From the NCBI GenBank assembly GCA_039933785.1, contig JBDTNL010000021.1:1-56530 (forward strand): a DNA stretch of 56,530 nt. The letters run 5' to 3'. The notes under the pieces were generated by a model. That model searched no databases and was not told the DNA's origin. It was given only the letters and a program-made list of their open reading frames with translations. The position numbers and the translations under genes are program-made. Origin of the DNA: JBDTNL01 sp039933785 (GTDB lineage Bacteria; Acidobacteriota; Thermoanaerobaculia; Multivoradales; JAGPDF01). Positions 8,437 to 15,831 of this stretch are shown one piece after another; position 1 is the first letter of the stretch, and each line of letters opens with the position of its first letter.

Positions 8437-10347
8437 TCAGCCGACCGCGACGGCCTGGCGCTCGGGCGAGGCCGGCGCCTTGGCGACCGCGGGCGTCATC
8501 GTCTTCAGATGGTCGGGAATGCCCATGGTGCCCTGCTCGAGCCCTATGTGCTTGCCGTCGAGCACCGCCACGCCGGCCTTGTACTTGGCGACGTCATCGT
8601 TGTCCCACAGTTGCTGGAAGAGATGCTCGATCTTGCGGCGCGCGGTGCGGCAGAAAAGATCGGTCACGCTACGGGCGCTCTTCGCCTCCGGATCATTGGC
8701 CTTGGCGAGCGCCTGTGCACGCGAGACCGAAGAGGACATGGCGAGCAGCTCATTGGCAACGTCCACGAGACGGAAGAGGAAGCCCTGCTTGTTCTGCAGC
8801 TTCGCCTGGTGGACGATCATGCCGTGAAACACCGAGCGCGCCAGTTTGCGGCTGTTGCGCTCGACAAACCGCATGTGGGTCGCGAGTGGGCCGAATTCGG
8901 AGTAGCGCGGCCAGTGGCCCCAACCGAACCAGCGGGTTGGGTACCACCAGGCATAGAACCCAGCGCTCTTACCGAACGCCGCGAGCTTCTCGGCGAAACC
9001 CTTCTCGGGATCGATCAGGGCACCGGCGACCTCGAGATGCTTGTCGACCGCCTCGCGAGCCATGAAAAGGTGCATGATCTCGCTCGAGCCCTCGAAGATC
9101 TTGTTGATCCGATAGTCGCGCATGATCTGCTCGACCGGGATCGGCCGCTCGCCGCGATGCCCCAGCGACAGTGCGGTCTCATACCCGCGACCGCCGCGGA
9201 TCTGCATGGTGTCGTCGATCACTTCCCAGGCGCGCGCCGAGTTCCATTCTTTCGCCGCTGCCGCTTCCAGACGGATGTCGTAGCCACCGCGATCGGACAT
9301 CTGCGTGGCAAGGTCGGCGACAGACTCCATGGCGAATACCTTGCCCGCCATGTCCGCGATCATGTGGCTGATGGCCTCGTGCCGGCCCACCGGGCGACCC
9401 CACTGCACGCGGGTCGAGGCCCACTCGCGGCAGATCTGGAGACAGACCTTCACGGTGCCGACCGAGCCATTGGGTATCGAGAGCCGGCCGTCGTTGAGCG
9501 TGGTGAGCGCGATCTTCAGACCCTTGCCCTCGAGACCGATCAGATTCTCGCGCGGGATCTTCACGTTCTTGAAGCTGATTACCGCGTTGGCCAGCGCCCT
9601 GAGACCCATGAAATGGCAGCGGGCCTCGATCTTGACGCCCTCCCAGGCTGTTTCCACGACGAAGGCGCTGATCTTCCGGGTCTTCGGATCGCTCGCCATG
9701 ACGACCAGGAGGTCGGCCAGCGTGCCGTTCGTGCACCAGAGCTTGATGCCGTTGAGGGTGTAGAACTGGCCATCTGCCGACAGCTCGGCGGTGGTCTCGA
9801 CACGCGCCGGATCCGACCCCACTTCGGGCTCGGTCAGCGCAAACGCCGAGATCTCGCCCTTGGCGCAGCGCGGCAGGTACCTCTCCTTGAGCGCGTCCGA
9901 ACCAAACAGCTTCAGCGGCTGCGGCACGCCGATCGATTGGTGCGCCGAGAGCAACGCCGAGATGTTGCCGTCGATGCTGCCCAGCAGCTGCATGACTTTC
10001 TGGTACTCGACGTTGGTGAATCCCAGGCCGCCGTATTTGGTCGGGATCTTCATCCCGAAGGCGCCCAGCTTACGCAGGCCGTCGATCACCTCCGGCGGAT
10101 ATTCCCCGGTGCGGTCGATCTCGACCGGGTCGACATGGTCACGGAGGAACTCTTTGAAGGTGTTGTAGAAGGCCGTGAACTCGGGGCGCTCGCCGGTCGG
10201 CATCGGGAAGGGGTGAATCAGGTCGAGGCGGAAGTTGCCGAGAAACATCTCCCGCATGAAGCTCGGGTGCTCCCACTTCTCCTGCCGTGATGCCTCGGCG
10301 ACCTTGCGCGACTCCTGCTCGGACGAGTTGTGCGGCACGGTGGTCAT
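8437..10347 (-). CDS. Acyl-CoA dehydrogenase, long (VLCAD/ACAD9-like)
   Basis: 636 residues, longer than the 380-residue short forms. FAD-dependent enzyme that desaturates acyl-CoA thioesters in the first step of beta-oxidation. Family segments visible: ALTEPEVGSDP (FAD/substrate region), the WCTNG strand, QIRGGRGYE, and the catalytic base in FEGSSEI, E419. A C-terminal domain of about 170 residues, starting after the tryptophan/tyrosine-rich stretch AWWYPTRWFGWGHW, matches the layout of very-long-chain enzymes, where this part contacts the membrane. I prefer the ATG at 10347, which has GAGGG 8 bases upstream, over an in-frame ATG at 10362. It has its own promoter at 10411-10439, so fatty-acid oxidation is expressed separately from the kinase gene downstream. 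Confidence 0.93.
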   Translation of the reverse strand: MTTVPHNSSEQESRKVAEASRQEKWEHPSFMREMFLGNFRLDLIHPFPMPTGERPEFTAFYNTFKEFLRDHVDPVEIDRTGEYPPEVIDGLRKLGAFGMKIPTKYGGLGFTNVEYQKVMQLLGSIDGNISALLSAHQSIGVPQPLKLFGSDALKERYLPRCAKGEISAFALTEPEVGSDPARVETTAELSADGQFYTLNGIKLWCTNGTLADLLVVMASDPKTRKISAFVVETAWEGVKIEARCHFMGLRALANAVISFKNVKIPRENLIGLEGKGLKIALTTLNDGRLSIPNGSVGTVKVCLQICREWASTRVQWGRPVGRHEAISHMIADMAGKVFAMESVADLATQMSDRGGYDIRLEAAAAKEWNSARAWEVIDDTMQIRGGRGYETALSLGHRGERPIPVEQIMRDYRINKIFEGSSEIMHLFMAREAVDKHLEVAGALIDPEKGFAEKLAAFGKSAGFYAWWYPTRWFGWGHWPRYSEFGPLATHMRFVERNSRKLARSVFHGMIVHQAKLQNKQGFLFRLVDVANELLAMSSSVSRAQALAKANDPEAKSARSVTDLFCRTARRKIEHLFQQLWDNDDVAKYKAGVAVLDGKHIGLEQGTMGIPDHLKTMTPAVAKAPASPERQAVAVG

Positions 10348-10410
10348 GGACGCGACCCTCATCGAGGAAGCCCGCGGAGGGATGCCCGCTGTGCTCCTCT
10401 ATTTCGCTCG

Positions 10411-10439
10411 ATTGTAACAGCGCTTCAGGAGCAAGCCAA
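10411..10439 (-). promoter_or_regulatory. Sigma-70 type promoter of the acyl-CoA dehydrogenase gene
   Basis: Minus strand: -35 TTGGCT (10434-10439), 17-base spacer, -10 TACAAT (10411-10416, 5 of 6 consensus). Predicted start near 10404 gives a leader of about 57 bases ending in a good ribosome binding site. The surrounding 165 bases between the dehydrogenase and the EamA gene hold nothing else recognisable. Confidence 0.6.
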
Positions 10440-10512
10440 GGACTTTTTGCCGCATCGCGTCATTTTCTAGGCCGCGCCGCGGCAGAGCCCTACGCCCAGC
10501 TCGGGCCGTCGT

Positions 10513-11439
10513 TTAGGGGCCGTCCGCCGGGCCCGTCCCTCGCTCATGCCGCACTGCGACAGTGAGCAGGACGCCCGCTAGGACGAGCCCCGCTCCGAGC
10601 AGGGACTGGGGGCCGAGGCGCTCGTCGAAGAACAGCACGCCGATCGCAACCGCCACCACTGGCGCGGCGTAGGTGATCATCGAAAGCTCCAGCACGCTGC
10701 CCCGCCGAAGCAGCGCGTAGTACACGGTGAAAGCGATCGCCGAACCCACCACCGCAAGGTAGGCGAGGGCGAGGAGGGAAGCGGTGTCGAAGCGCGCTTG
10801 CAGGGGGTGCTCCACCAAGACCGCGAGCGGCGCCACGATCGCGGCTCCGATCAGCATCGGGATCGAAGTGATCGAGAGCGGATGGACCCCGGCTCCGAAA
10901 CGCTTGGTAAGCAGGTTGGCGGTCGCCGACAAGAGCGGCGCGATGAGAAACACCAAACCCGCGACCCCGAGGCGCGTGAGCCCTCCATCCGAGGCCGGTG
11001 CGAGATCGCGCCAGAAGATCAAGGCCACACCCACGAAGCCCAGGACCACCCCGCTCCCTGAGCGCCAGGTGAGCCGTTCTCCTGGAAGAACCAGCGGCGA
11101 CAAGACGACCGTCCACAACGGAAAGGTCGCGAACAACACCGAGGCCAGTCCGGAAGGCACCCACTGCTCGGCCCAGAACACGATGCCGTACGAGCCCGCG
11201 AAGGTGAGCAGGCCGTTGGCCAGCCAGAGCGGGCGCTCGTTCGCCGCCCGCCCCAGGGACACTCCATAGATCTTCGCGAGAGCGAGCAGAAGGAGCCCCG
11301 CGAAGCCGAAGCGCAGGGCAACGCCGGTCAGTGGCGGCACTCCCCGCACGGCCACGCGAATCGCCGCCCAGGTCGTGCCCCAGATGAGAGAGAGGAGCAC
11401 CAGACCCGCGAGATCGAGGCCTCGTCGCGACAACGCCAC
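10513..11439 (-). CDS. EamA/RhaT family inner-membrane transporter (DMT superfamily)
   Basis: 308 residues with about ten hydrophobic helices in two repeats of five, the two EamA domains typical of drug/metabolite exporters. The N-terminal SLIWGTTWAAIRV segment and the second-half SAIAFTVYYALLRRG segment are characteristic. Substrate cannot be read from sequence. The start is GTG at 11439, 15 bases after the asnS stop and preceded by a GGGG run, so it is probably co-transcribed with asnS. No other in-frame start lies closer to the first helix. Confidence 0.87.
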   Translation of the reverse strand: MALSRRGLDLAGLVLLSLIWGTTWAAIRVAVRGVPPLTGVALRFGFAGLLLLALAKIYGVSLGRAANERPLWLANGLLTFAGSYGIVFWAEQWVPSGLASVLFATFPLWTVVLSPLVLPGERLTWRSGSGVVLGFVGVALIFWRDLAPASDGGLTRLGVAGLVFLIAPLLSATANLLTKRFGAGVHPLSITSIPMLIGAAIVAPLAVLVEHPLQARFDTASLLALAYLAVVGSAIAFTVYYALLRRGSVLELSMITYAAPVVAVAIGVLFFDERLGPQSLLGAGLVLAGVLLTVAVRHERGTGPADGP

Positions 11440-11454
11440 GTCGAGTCCCCGAAA

Positions 11455-12759
11455 CTAAGGGTAGATCTTGTACAGCATGCGCGGGTACGGAATGGTCTCG
11501 CGCACGTGTGACAAGCCACACATCCAAGCCACGAAGCGTTCGAGCCCCATGCCGAAGCCGGAGTGCGGGAACGTGCCGTACTTGCGCACGTCCAGATACC
11601 ACTGGAAGGCTTCGATCGGCAGGTTGTGGGATTTGATGCGCGACAGCAGCAGATCGTGATCGTGAATGCGCTGGCTGCCGCCGATGATCTCGCCGTAGCC
11701 CTCGGGCGCCAGCATGTCGAGGCCCAAGACAACGTCCGGGTTCTCGGGATCGGGCTGCATGTAGAACGCCTTCATCGCCGTCGGATAGCGGCTCACCATG
11801 ACCGGCCGGTCGAACTGCGCCGCGAGCGCGGTCTCTTCGTCGGCTCCGAAATCGTCGCCCCACTGGATCGGCGACCCAGTGTCCTGCAGGCGCTTGACCG
11901 CCTCGCTGTAGGTGATCCGCGGGAAGGGCTTGGCCACGTTCGCGAGCTTGCTCAGGTCGCGCTCGAGCACCTTCAGGTCTTCCGGACAGCGCTCCAGAGT
12001 CCGTCCGACCAGGTAGCAGATGAAGTCCTCGGCCAGCTCGCAGAGGCCCTCGAACTCGAGGAACGCGACCTCGGGCTCGACCATCCAGAACTCCATCAGA
12101 TGGCGCCGAGTCTTCGACTTCTCGGCTCGGAAGGTCGGCCCGAAGCAATACACCTTGCCGAGCGCCGCCGCCGCGGGCTCGAGGTAGAGCTGCCCCGATT
12201 GCGAAAGGTACGCCTTGTCGCCGAAATAGTCGGTCTCGAACAACGTCGAGGTGCCCTCGCAGGCCGCCGGCGTGAGGATCGGCGAATCGATCAACGAGAA
12301 GTCGCGGTCGTAGAAGAAGTCGCGAATCGACTGGGCAATCTCGCTGCGCACACGCAACGCGGCGACTTGCCGCGATGAACGCAACCACAGGTGCCGGTTC
12401 TCCATCAGGAACGCGGTGCCATGCTCCTTTGGCGTGATCGGGAAATCGACCGTCAGGTCGTCGATGCCGAAGTCGTCGAGCTGAAGCTCAACGCCGCTCG
12501 GCGCGCGCGCATCGGCCCTGACGATGCCCGTGGCGTGAAAGGTGGACTCCTGAGTCGCGCGCTGGGCGTCTTCCCAGGCTTTTTCGGAGACCTCGGCCTT
12601 GCTCACCACACCCTGCACGATGCCACTGCCATCGCGGAGCTGCAGGAAGGCGAGCTTGCCGCTCGAACGCTTATTGGACAGCCAGCCGCGAATCAGCACG
12701 CGCTGGCCGGTATGCCCGGAAAGACGGCGAATGGTGGGGGTCGGGAGAATGGGAGTCAT
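11455..12759 (-). CDS. asnS: Asparaginyl-tRNA synthetase
   Basis: 434 residues. Class IIb synthetase charging tRNA-Asn with asparagine in the cytoplasm. N-terminal OB-fold anticodon domain (about 10-105), then the class II core: motif 1 around LIDSPILTPAACEG, motif 2 FRAEKSKTRRHL at 210-221 followed by FWMVEPE, which separates AsnRS from AspRS, and motif 3 GFGMGLERFV at 401-410. The ATG at 12759 fits the family start; a GTG at 12786 would add nine residues. A TAGAAT box (12770-12775) ends 10 bases before the ATG with no Shine-Dalgarno, so the leader is very short or absent. Followed by the EamA gene. Confidence 0.97.
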   Translation of the reverse strand: MTPILPTPTIRRLSGHTGQRVLIRGWLSNKRSSGKLAFLQLRDGSGIVQGVVSKAEVSEKAWEDAQRATQESTFHATGIVRADARAPSGVELQLDDFGIDDLTVDFPITPKEHGTAFLMENRHLWLRSSRQVAALRVRSEIAQSIRDFFYDRDFSLIDSPILTPAACEGTSTLFETDYFGDKAYLSQSGQLYLEPAAAALGKVYCFGPTFRAEKSKTRRHLMEFWMVEPEVAFLEFEGLCELAEDFICYLVGRTLERCPEDLKVLERDLSKLANVAKPFPRITYSEAVKRLQDTGSPIQWGDDFGADEETALAAQFDRPVMVSRYPTAMKAFYMQPDPENPDVVLGLDMLAPEGYGEIIGGSQRIHDHDLLLSRIKSHNLPIEAFQWYLDVRKYGTFPHSGFGMGLERFVAWMCGLSHVRETIPYPRMLYKIYP

Positions 12760-12809
12760 CGCGAGGCGGATTCTATCCGCTCGCACGGATCGGCTATCAC
12801 CGCGGTCTC

Positions 12810-14396
12810 TCAGCCCTTCTTCTTCCGCTTGGCCGCCAGATCGCGTAGCGCGTCGAGCGGCCGCCGATCGGGCGCCAGGATCTTGTTCGCCCGGCGCAGC
12901 CAGTCCTCCGCCTGGTCGAAGCGTTCGAGATCACCGAGGATCTGCCCGCCGTAGAAATAGGCGATGCCGCACTGCGGATCGATGCGCACCGCCTCCTCGA
13001 GCTCGGGCACCGCCTTGCGTCCGCCGGTCGACGGAGATTCCATGAAGCGGCACCAGGCGAGCTCGGCGCGATAGATGCTGTTTTGCGGGTCGCAGTCGAC
13101 GGCGAACTCGATCTCCTGCAGGGCTGCCTTGTACTTGCCCTGCTCCATGTACGACTTGCCCTTCTGGAATTGCACCCGCGGGTCCAGGAGGTCGGTCTTG
13201 ATCGCGATCGAGGAGGGGTTCGGTCCCCCCGCCTTTCTCTGTTGCAGGGTCCGCCGGCGTTCGCGCAGGATGTTGCGCTGCTCGGGGTCGGACAGCAGCC
13301 CGAATCCCGCGGCGCCGGTGAGGAAGAGCTCGCGCGCCTTCTCGCGTACCGACTCCAACTGGGAGTCGGCGAAGCGCCAAGGGGCGTACCGTTCGGCAAA
13401 CTCCAGGAATCGATCCTGGACCACCGGGAACGCCGCGTCGGGCTCGACCGCCAGGAGATCGAAGACGTCCTGCTCGCGATGTTTCAGGTAGGTCTCCATC
13501 ACCTGGTTGCGCAGACGGGCGACTTCGCCCGGAGCCTGCGCTCCCGGCGCTCGGATACCCGCTGGGATGACCAGCGTCGAGGTGGTGATACCTACTGCTG
13601 GAGCGAGTGTCGGCGCCGGGGCCGGCGCACTCGTGGAAGCCGAGAGGGCTGGAAGCTCATCGACCGGCGCGAGGGCTCCGAGAAGAGACAGCGCGTAGAC
13701 CAGCCGGCAAACCTCCGGAAAAGGCAGCCCCGCGGCTTGCGCGAGGTCGCCGAGACTGCGCGGCACCGCCAGCAGCTGAAACGCCTTGGTGTGCGATTCG
13801 CTCAGCCGGAGCTCCGACAACGGCACGTGCGGTTGCGGATGAATCGCGAGCGGCCGTCCGAGCAGCGGCGCCACGGCGAAATCGACCTCACGCTGCGGCG
13901 CGAAGCGCAAGAGTCCCGTGAGCAGGAGCTGCGGCACCTTCACCTTGAGCGGCGAAGTCACCGCGGGTGGGTCGAAACGCAGGCGAAACTCGCCGTCCTG
14001 CCAGGCAAACAGGTCGAGCAGCTTGCGCGCCAGGTTCTGCTGCAGAAAGCGGAAGAGCTCGTAGTGCCCGATCAGATTCTTCTCGACCAGCACCTCGCCA
14101 AGCGGCACGGACCGTGCGAGCGACTCCGAGAGCGTCGTGTTGAAGACCTCCTCCGGCAACGCCCCTGCTCCGACCAGGAAGCGGCCCAGAGTTTCATGAG
14201 CCAGGTTCGATCGACACTCGACGGGCACGCCGTGCTCCATCGTGAGGTTCTTTTGCACCTGGCGGCGCTTGAGCTCGAGCACCGCGGTGCGCTGGTGGAC
14301 GGACAGCGCCAAGAGCAGGAGCGGAAACGAGACCTGCGCGAGCTGGCCTTCGCGCAAGCCCGAGATCTCAGCCAGATGATCGACCGACGGCCTCAT
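12810..14396 (-). CDS. DUF4388 (PATAN)-domain protein with J-like and TPR regions
   Basis: 528 residues, no signal peptide. The first 140 or so residues form a DUF4388/PATAN-type domain (hydrophobic core SFPLLLLALSVHQRTAVLEL), which in myxobacteria and relatives occurs in regulatory and motility proteins. An alanine/proline-rich linker follows, then a helical DnaJ-like segment (about 305-390, with VFDLLAVEPDA and LLSDPEQRNILRERR) that lacks the HPD motif, then TPR repeats with YMEQGKYKAALQEIEFAVDCD. Lysine-rich end. The start ATG overlaps the RNase III stop as ATGA, so it is coupled to rnc. Function unknown; a scaffold role is inferred only from domain types. Confidence 0.8.
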   Translation of the reverse strand: MRPSVDHLAEISGLREGQLAQVSFPLLLLALSVHQRTAVLELKRRQVQKNLTMEHGVPVECRSNLAHETLGRFLVGAGALPEEVFNTTLSESLARSVPLGEVLVEKNLIGHYELFRFLQQNLARKLLDLFAWQDGEFRLRFDPPAVTSPLKVKVPQLLLTGLLRFAPQREVDFAVAPLLGRPLAIHPQPHVPLSELRLSESHTKAFQLLAVPRSLGDLAQAAGLPFPEVCRLVYALSLLGALAPVDELPALSASTSAPAPAPTLAPAVGITTSTLVIPAGIRAPGAQAPGEVARLRNQVMETYLKHREQDVFDLLAVEPDAAFPVVQDRFLEFAERYAPWRFADSQLESVREKARELFLTGAAGFGLLSDPEQRNILRERRRTLQQRKAGGPNPSSIAIKTDLLDPRVQFQKGKSYMEQGKYKAALQEIEFAVDCDPQNSIYRAELAWCRFMESPSTGGRKAVPELEEAVRIDPQCGIAYFYGGQILGDLERFDQAEDWLRRANKILAPDRRPLDALRDLAAKRKKKG

Positions 14397-15097
14397 GCCA
14401 CGCCCTCGGACGCGAGCCGCGCGAGGGCCAACGCCGCCGCGCGCTGCTCGGCCAGCTTCTTGCTCTCGCCCTGCGCGGATCCCAGGCTCTCTCCCTGCAG
14501 CCAGCACTCGACGGTGAAGACCTTCTGATGGTCAGGGCCCTCCTGCGACACCACCCGATATTCGGGAAGCGGCCAGCCTCGGCCTTGGGCCGCCTCCTGC
14601 AATGCGGTCTTGCTGTCGGCGCGGGCCCCGGGAGGGCGTCCCGACATCGCTCGTTCGATGATCGGCACGATCACTCCCCGCGAGGCCTTGAGGCCGCCGT
14701 CGAGGAACAGCGCTCCGAAGACGGCCTCCATGGAGTCGGCGAGCAACGAGCTCTTCTCACGACCGCCCGAACGCTCCTCGCCCACACCCAGCCTCAAGAT
14801 TCCGCCCAGTCCGAGTTCCCGAGCTACGGCACCGAGCGCCGTGGCGCTCACCAGGGAGCTCTTCAGGCGCGACAGTTCGCCTTCTTGAACATCCGGAAAG
14901 TTCTCGTAGAGCCACTCCCCGGCGATCAATCCCACCACCGCGTCGCCGAGGAACTCGAGCCGCTCGTAGTGCGCGTTGGTGCCGCGTTCATTGGCATGCG
15001 AGCGATGCGTGAGCGCCAATTCCAACAGCTCCGCCGAGCGAAACCGGTAGCCGAGAGCGCGTTCGAAGGGAGTGGAGATGCGAAGGCCTAGAACCAC
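14393..15097 (-). CDS. rnc: Ribonuclease III
   Basis: 234 residues. Endonuclease that cuts double-stranded RNA in rRNA processing and mRNA decay. Catalytic domain signature ERLEFLGDAVVGL at 45-57 with D52 and the second acidic site LLADSMEAVFGA with D121 and E124; double-stranded RNA binding domain at about 160-230 with the AEQRAAALAL helix. The open frame extends upstream to 15373 but that part has no similarity to the family; GTG at 15097 gives the usual length. A TACGAT box ends 9 bases before it and there is no Shine-Dalgarno. Overlaps the DUF4388 gene by 4 bases. Confidence 0.93.
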   Translation of the reverse strand: MVLGLRISTPFERALGYRFRSAELLELALTHRSHANERGTNAHYERLEFLGDAVVGLIAGEWLYENFPDVQEGELSRLKSSLVSATALGAVARELGLGGILRLGVGEERSGGREKSSLLADSMEAVFGALFLDGGLKASRGVIVPIIERAMSGRPPGARADSKTALQEAAQGRGWPLPEYRVVSQEGPDHQKVFTVECWLQGESLGSAQGESKKLAEQRAAALALARLASEGVA

Positions 15098-15272
15098 TGT
15101 CTTAAAATCGTAACACCGACTCACTGGGCGAGACCCTGCCTGCCTGCGATCCGAGCGGCAGCACAGGCGGCTCGATCGCGCTCGCTCGGGGGGCATTGCG
15201 CACCGGGCGGTACCCGCTGGTATGACTCGCTGGACTACCACGGTATCTCCGAGTGTAGTACGCTGGTGCCCG

Positions 15273-15509
15273 GTGAAGATCGGCATCTCCATCCCCGACC
15301 CTCTGATCGAGTTCGCCGACGCCGAGGCCGGTCGACGCGGCCTGTCACGCTCGGCGCTCATCGCGGACCTCATTGAGATGGAACGAGTGCGCCGTCAGAT
15401 GAGTGCCTATCTCGATCGGCACGGGTGGGATGTGGCCGAGGACGAAGTCGCATGGCGGGAGTATCAACGCACGCGGGCGGCCCAGGAATACGCGGACGAT
15501 GACTGGTAG
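15273..15509 (+). CDS. Ribbon-helix-helix antitoxin of a MazEF-type pair
   Basis: 78 residues starting at GTG 15273. The N-terminal strand KIGISIPDPLIEFADAEA and following helix-turn-helix (GLSRSALIADLI) form a CopG/MazE-type ribbon-helix-helix DNA-binding unit; the acidic C-terminus (EYADDDW) is the kind of tail that binds and neutralises the toxin. The toxin gene starts inside this gene with an 11-base overlap. Such antitoxins repress their own promoter; the 175-base region upstream to rnc is where an operator would lie, but I see no convincing palindrome there. The frame is open upstream to 15222 but GTG matches the family start. Confidence 0.82.
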   Translation: MKIGISIPDPLIEFADAEAGRRGLSRSALIADLIEMERVRRQMSAYLDRHGWDVAEDEVAWREYQRTRAAQEYADDDW

Positions 15510-15831
15510 CGAGCCACCCCGGCGGGGAGAAATATGGTGGGTGCGGCTGGACAAACGGCGGCCGGCTCTGGTCATCCAGACGGATAAGGTGCGGGATCCT
15601 CGCATGCGAACTTTCCTGGTTGTTCCGCTGACCAGCCGCCTGCACCTCGAGGGCATGCCGGGGAATGTTCGCCTCGAGGCCCGCGCCACGCGATTGGGCA
15701 AGCCTTCGATCGCCAACGTCTACGACATTCAGAAGGTCTTCCAAGTGGATCTGCTCGAACGCTCGGCCATGCTCTCCCCCGCCGATACGGCGGCGGTGGA
15801 CGTCGGCCTGAGGCTCGTGCTCGATCTCTAG
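15499..15831 (+). CDS. MazF/PemK-type endoribonuclease toxin
   Basis: 110 residues. MazF-family toxins cut mRNA at short motifs and halt growth when the antitoxin is lost. Conserved pieces: RRGEIWWVRL at the N-terminus, RPALVIQTDKVRD, the FLVVPLTSRL strand, GNVRLEA and the KPSIANVYDIQ segment. ATG at 15499 overlaps the antitoxin gene by 11 bases, so translation is coupled. The stop codon lies in a CTAG palindrome shared with the stop of the opposing mutL gene (15828-15831). Whether the pair is active cannot be told; both genes look intact. Confidence 0.9.
   Translation: MTGSEPPRRGEIWWVRLDKRRPALVIQTDKVRDPRMRTFLVVPLTSRLHLEGMPGNVRLEARATRLGKPSIANVYDIQKVFQVDLLERSAMLSPADTAAVDVGLRLVLDL

Noticed and set aside
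8197..10290. Long open frame opposite the acyl-CoA dehydrogenase
   Set aside because: Shadow of a conserved gene; composition unlike real proteins of this window and no ribosome binding site.
10544..12388. 614-codon frame on the minus strand across asnS and the EamA gene
   Set aside because: Out of frame with both conserved genes; Arg/Pro-rich shadow.
15098..15373. Upstream extension of rnc
   Set aside because: Adds 92 low-complexity residues not found in RNase III and crosses the divergent antitoxin promoter and start.
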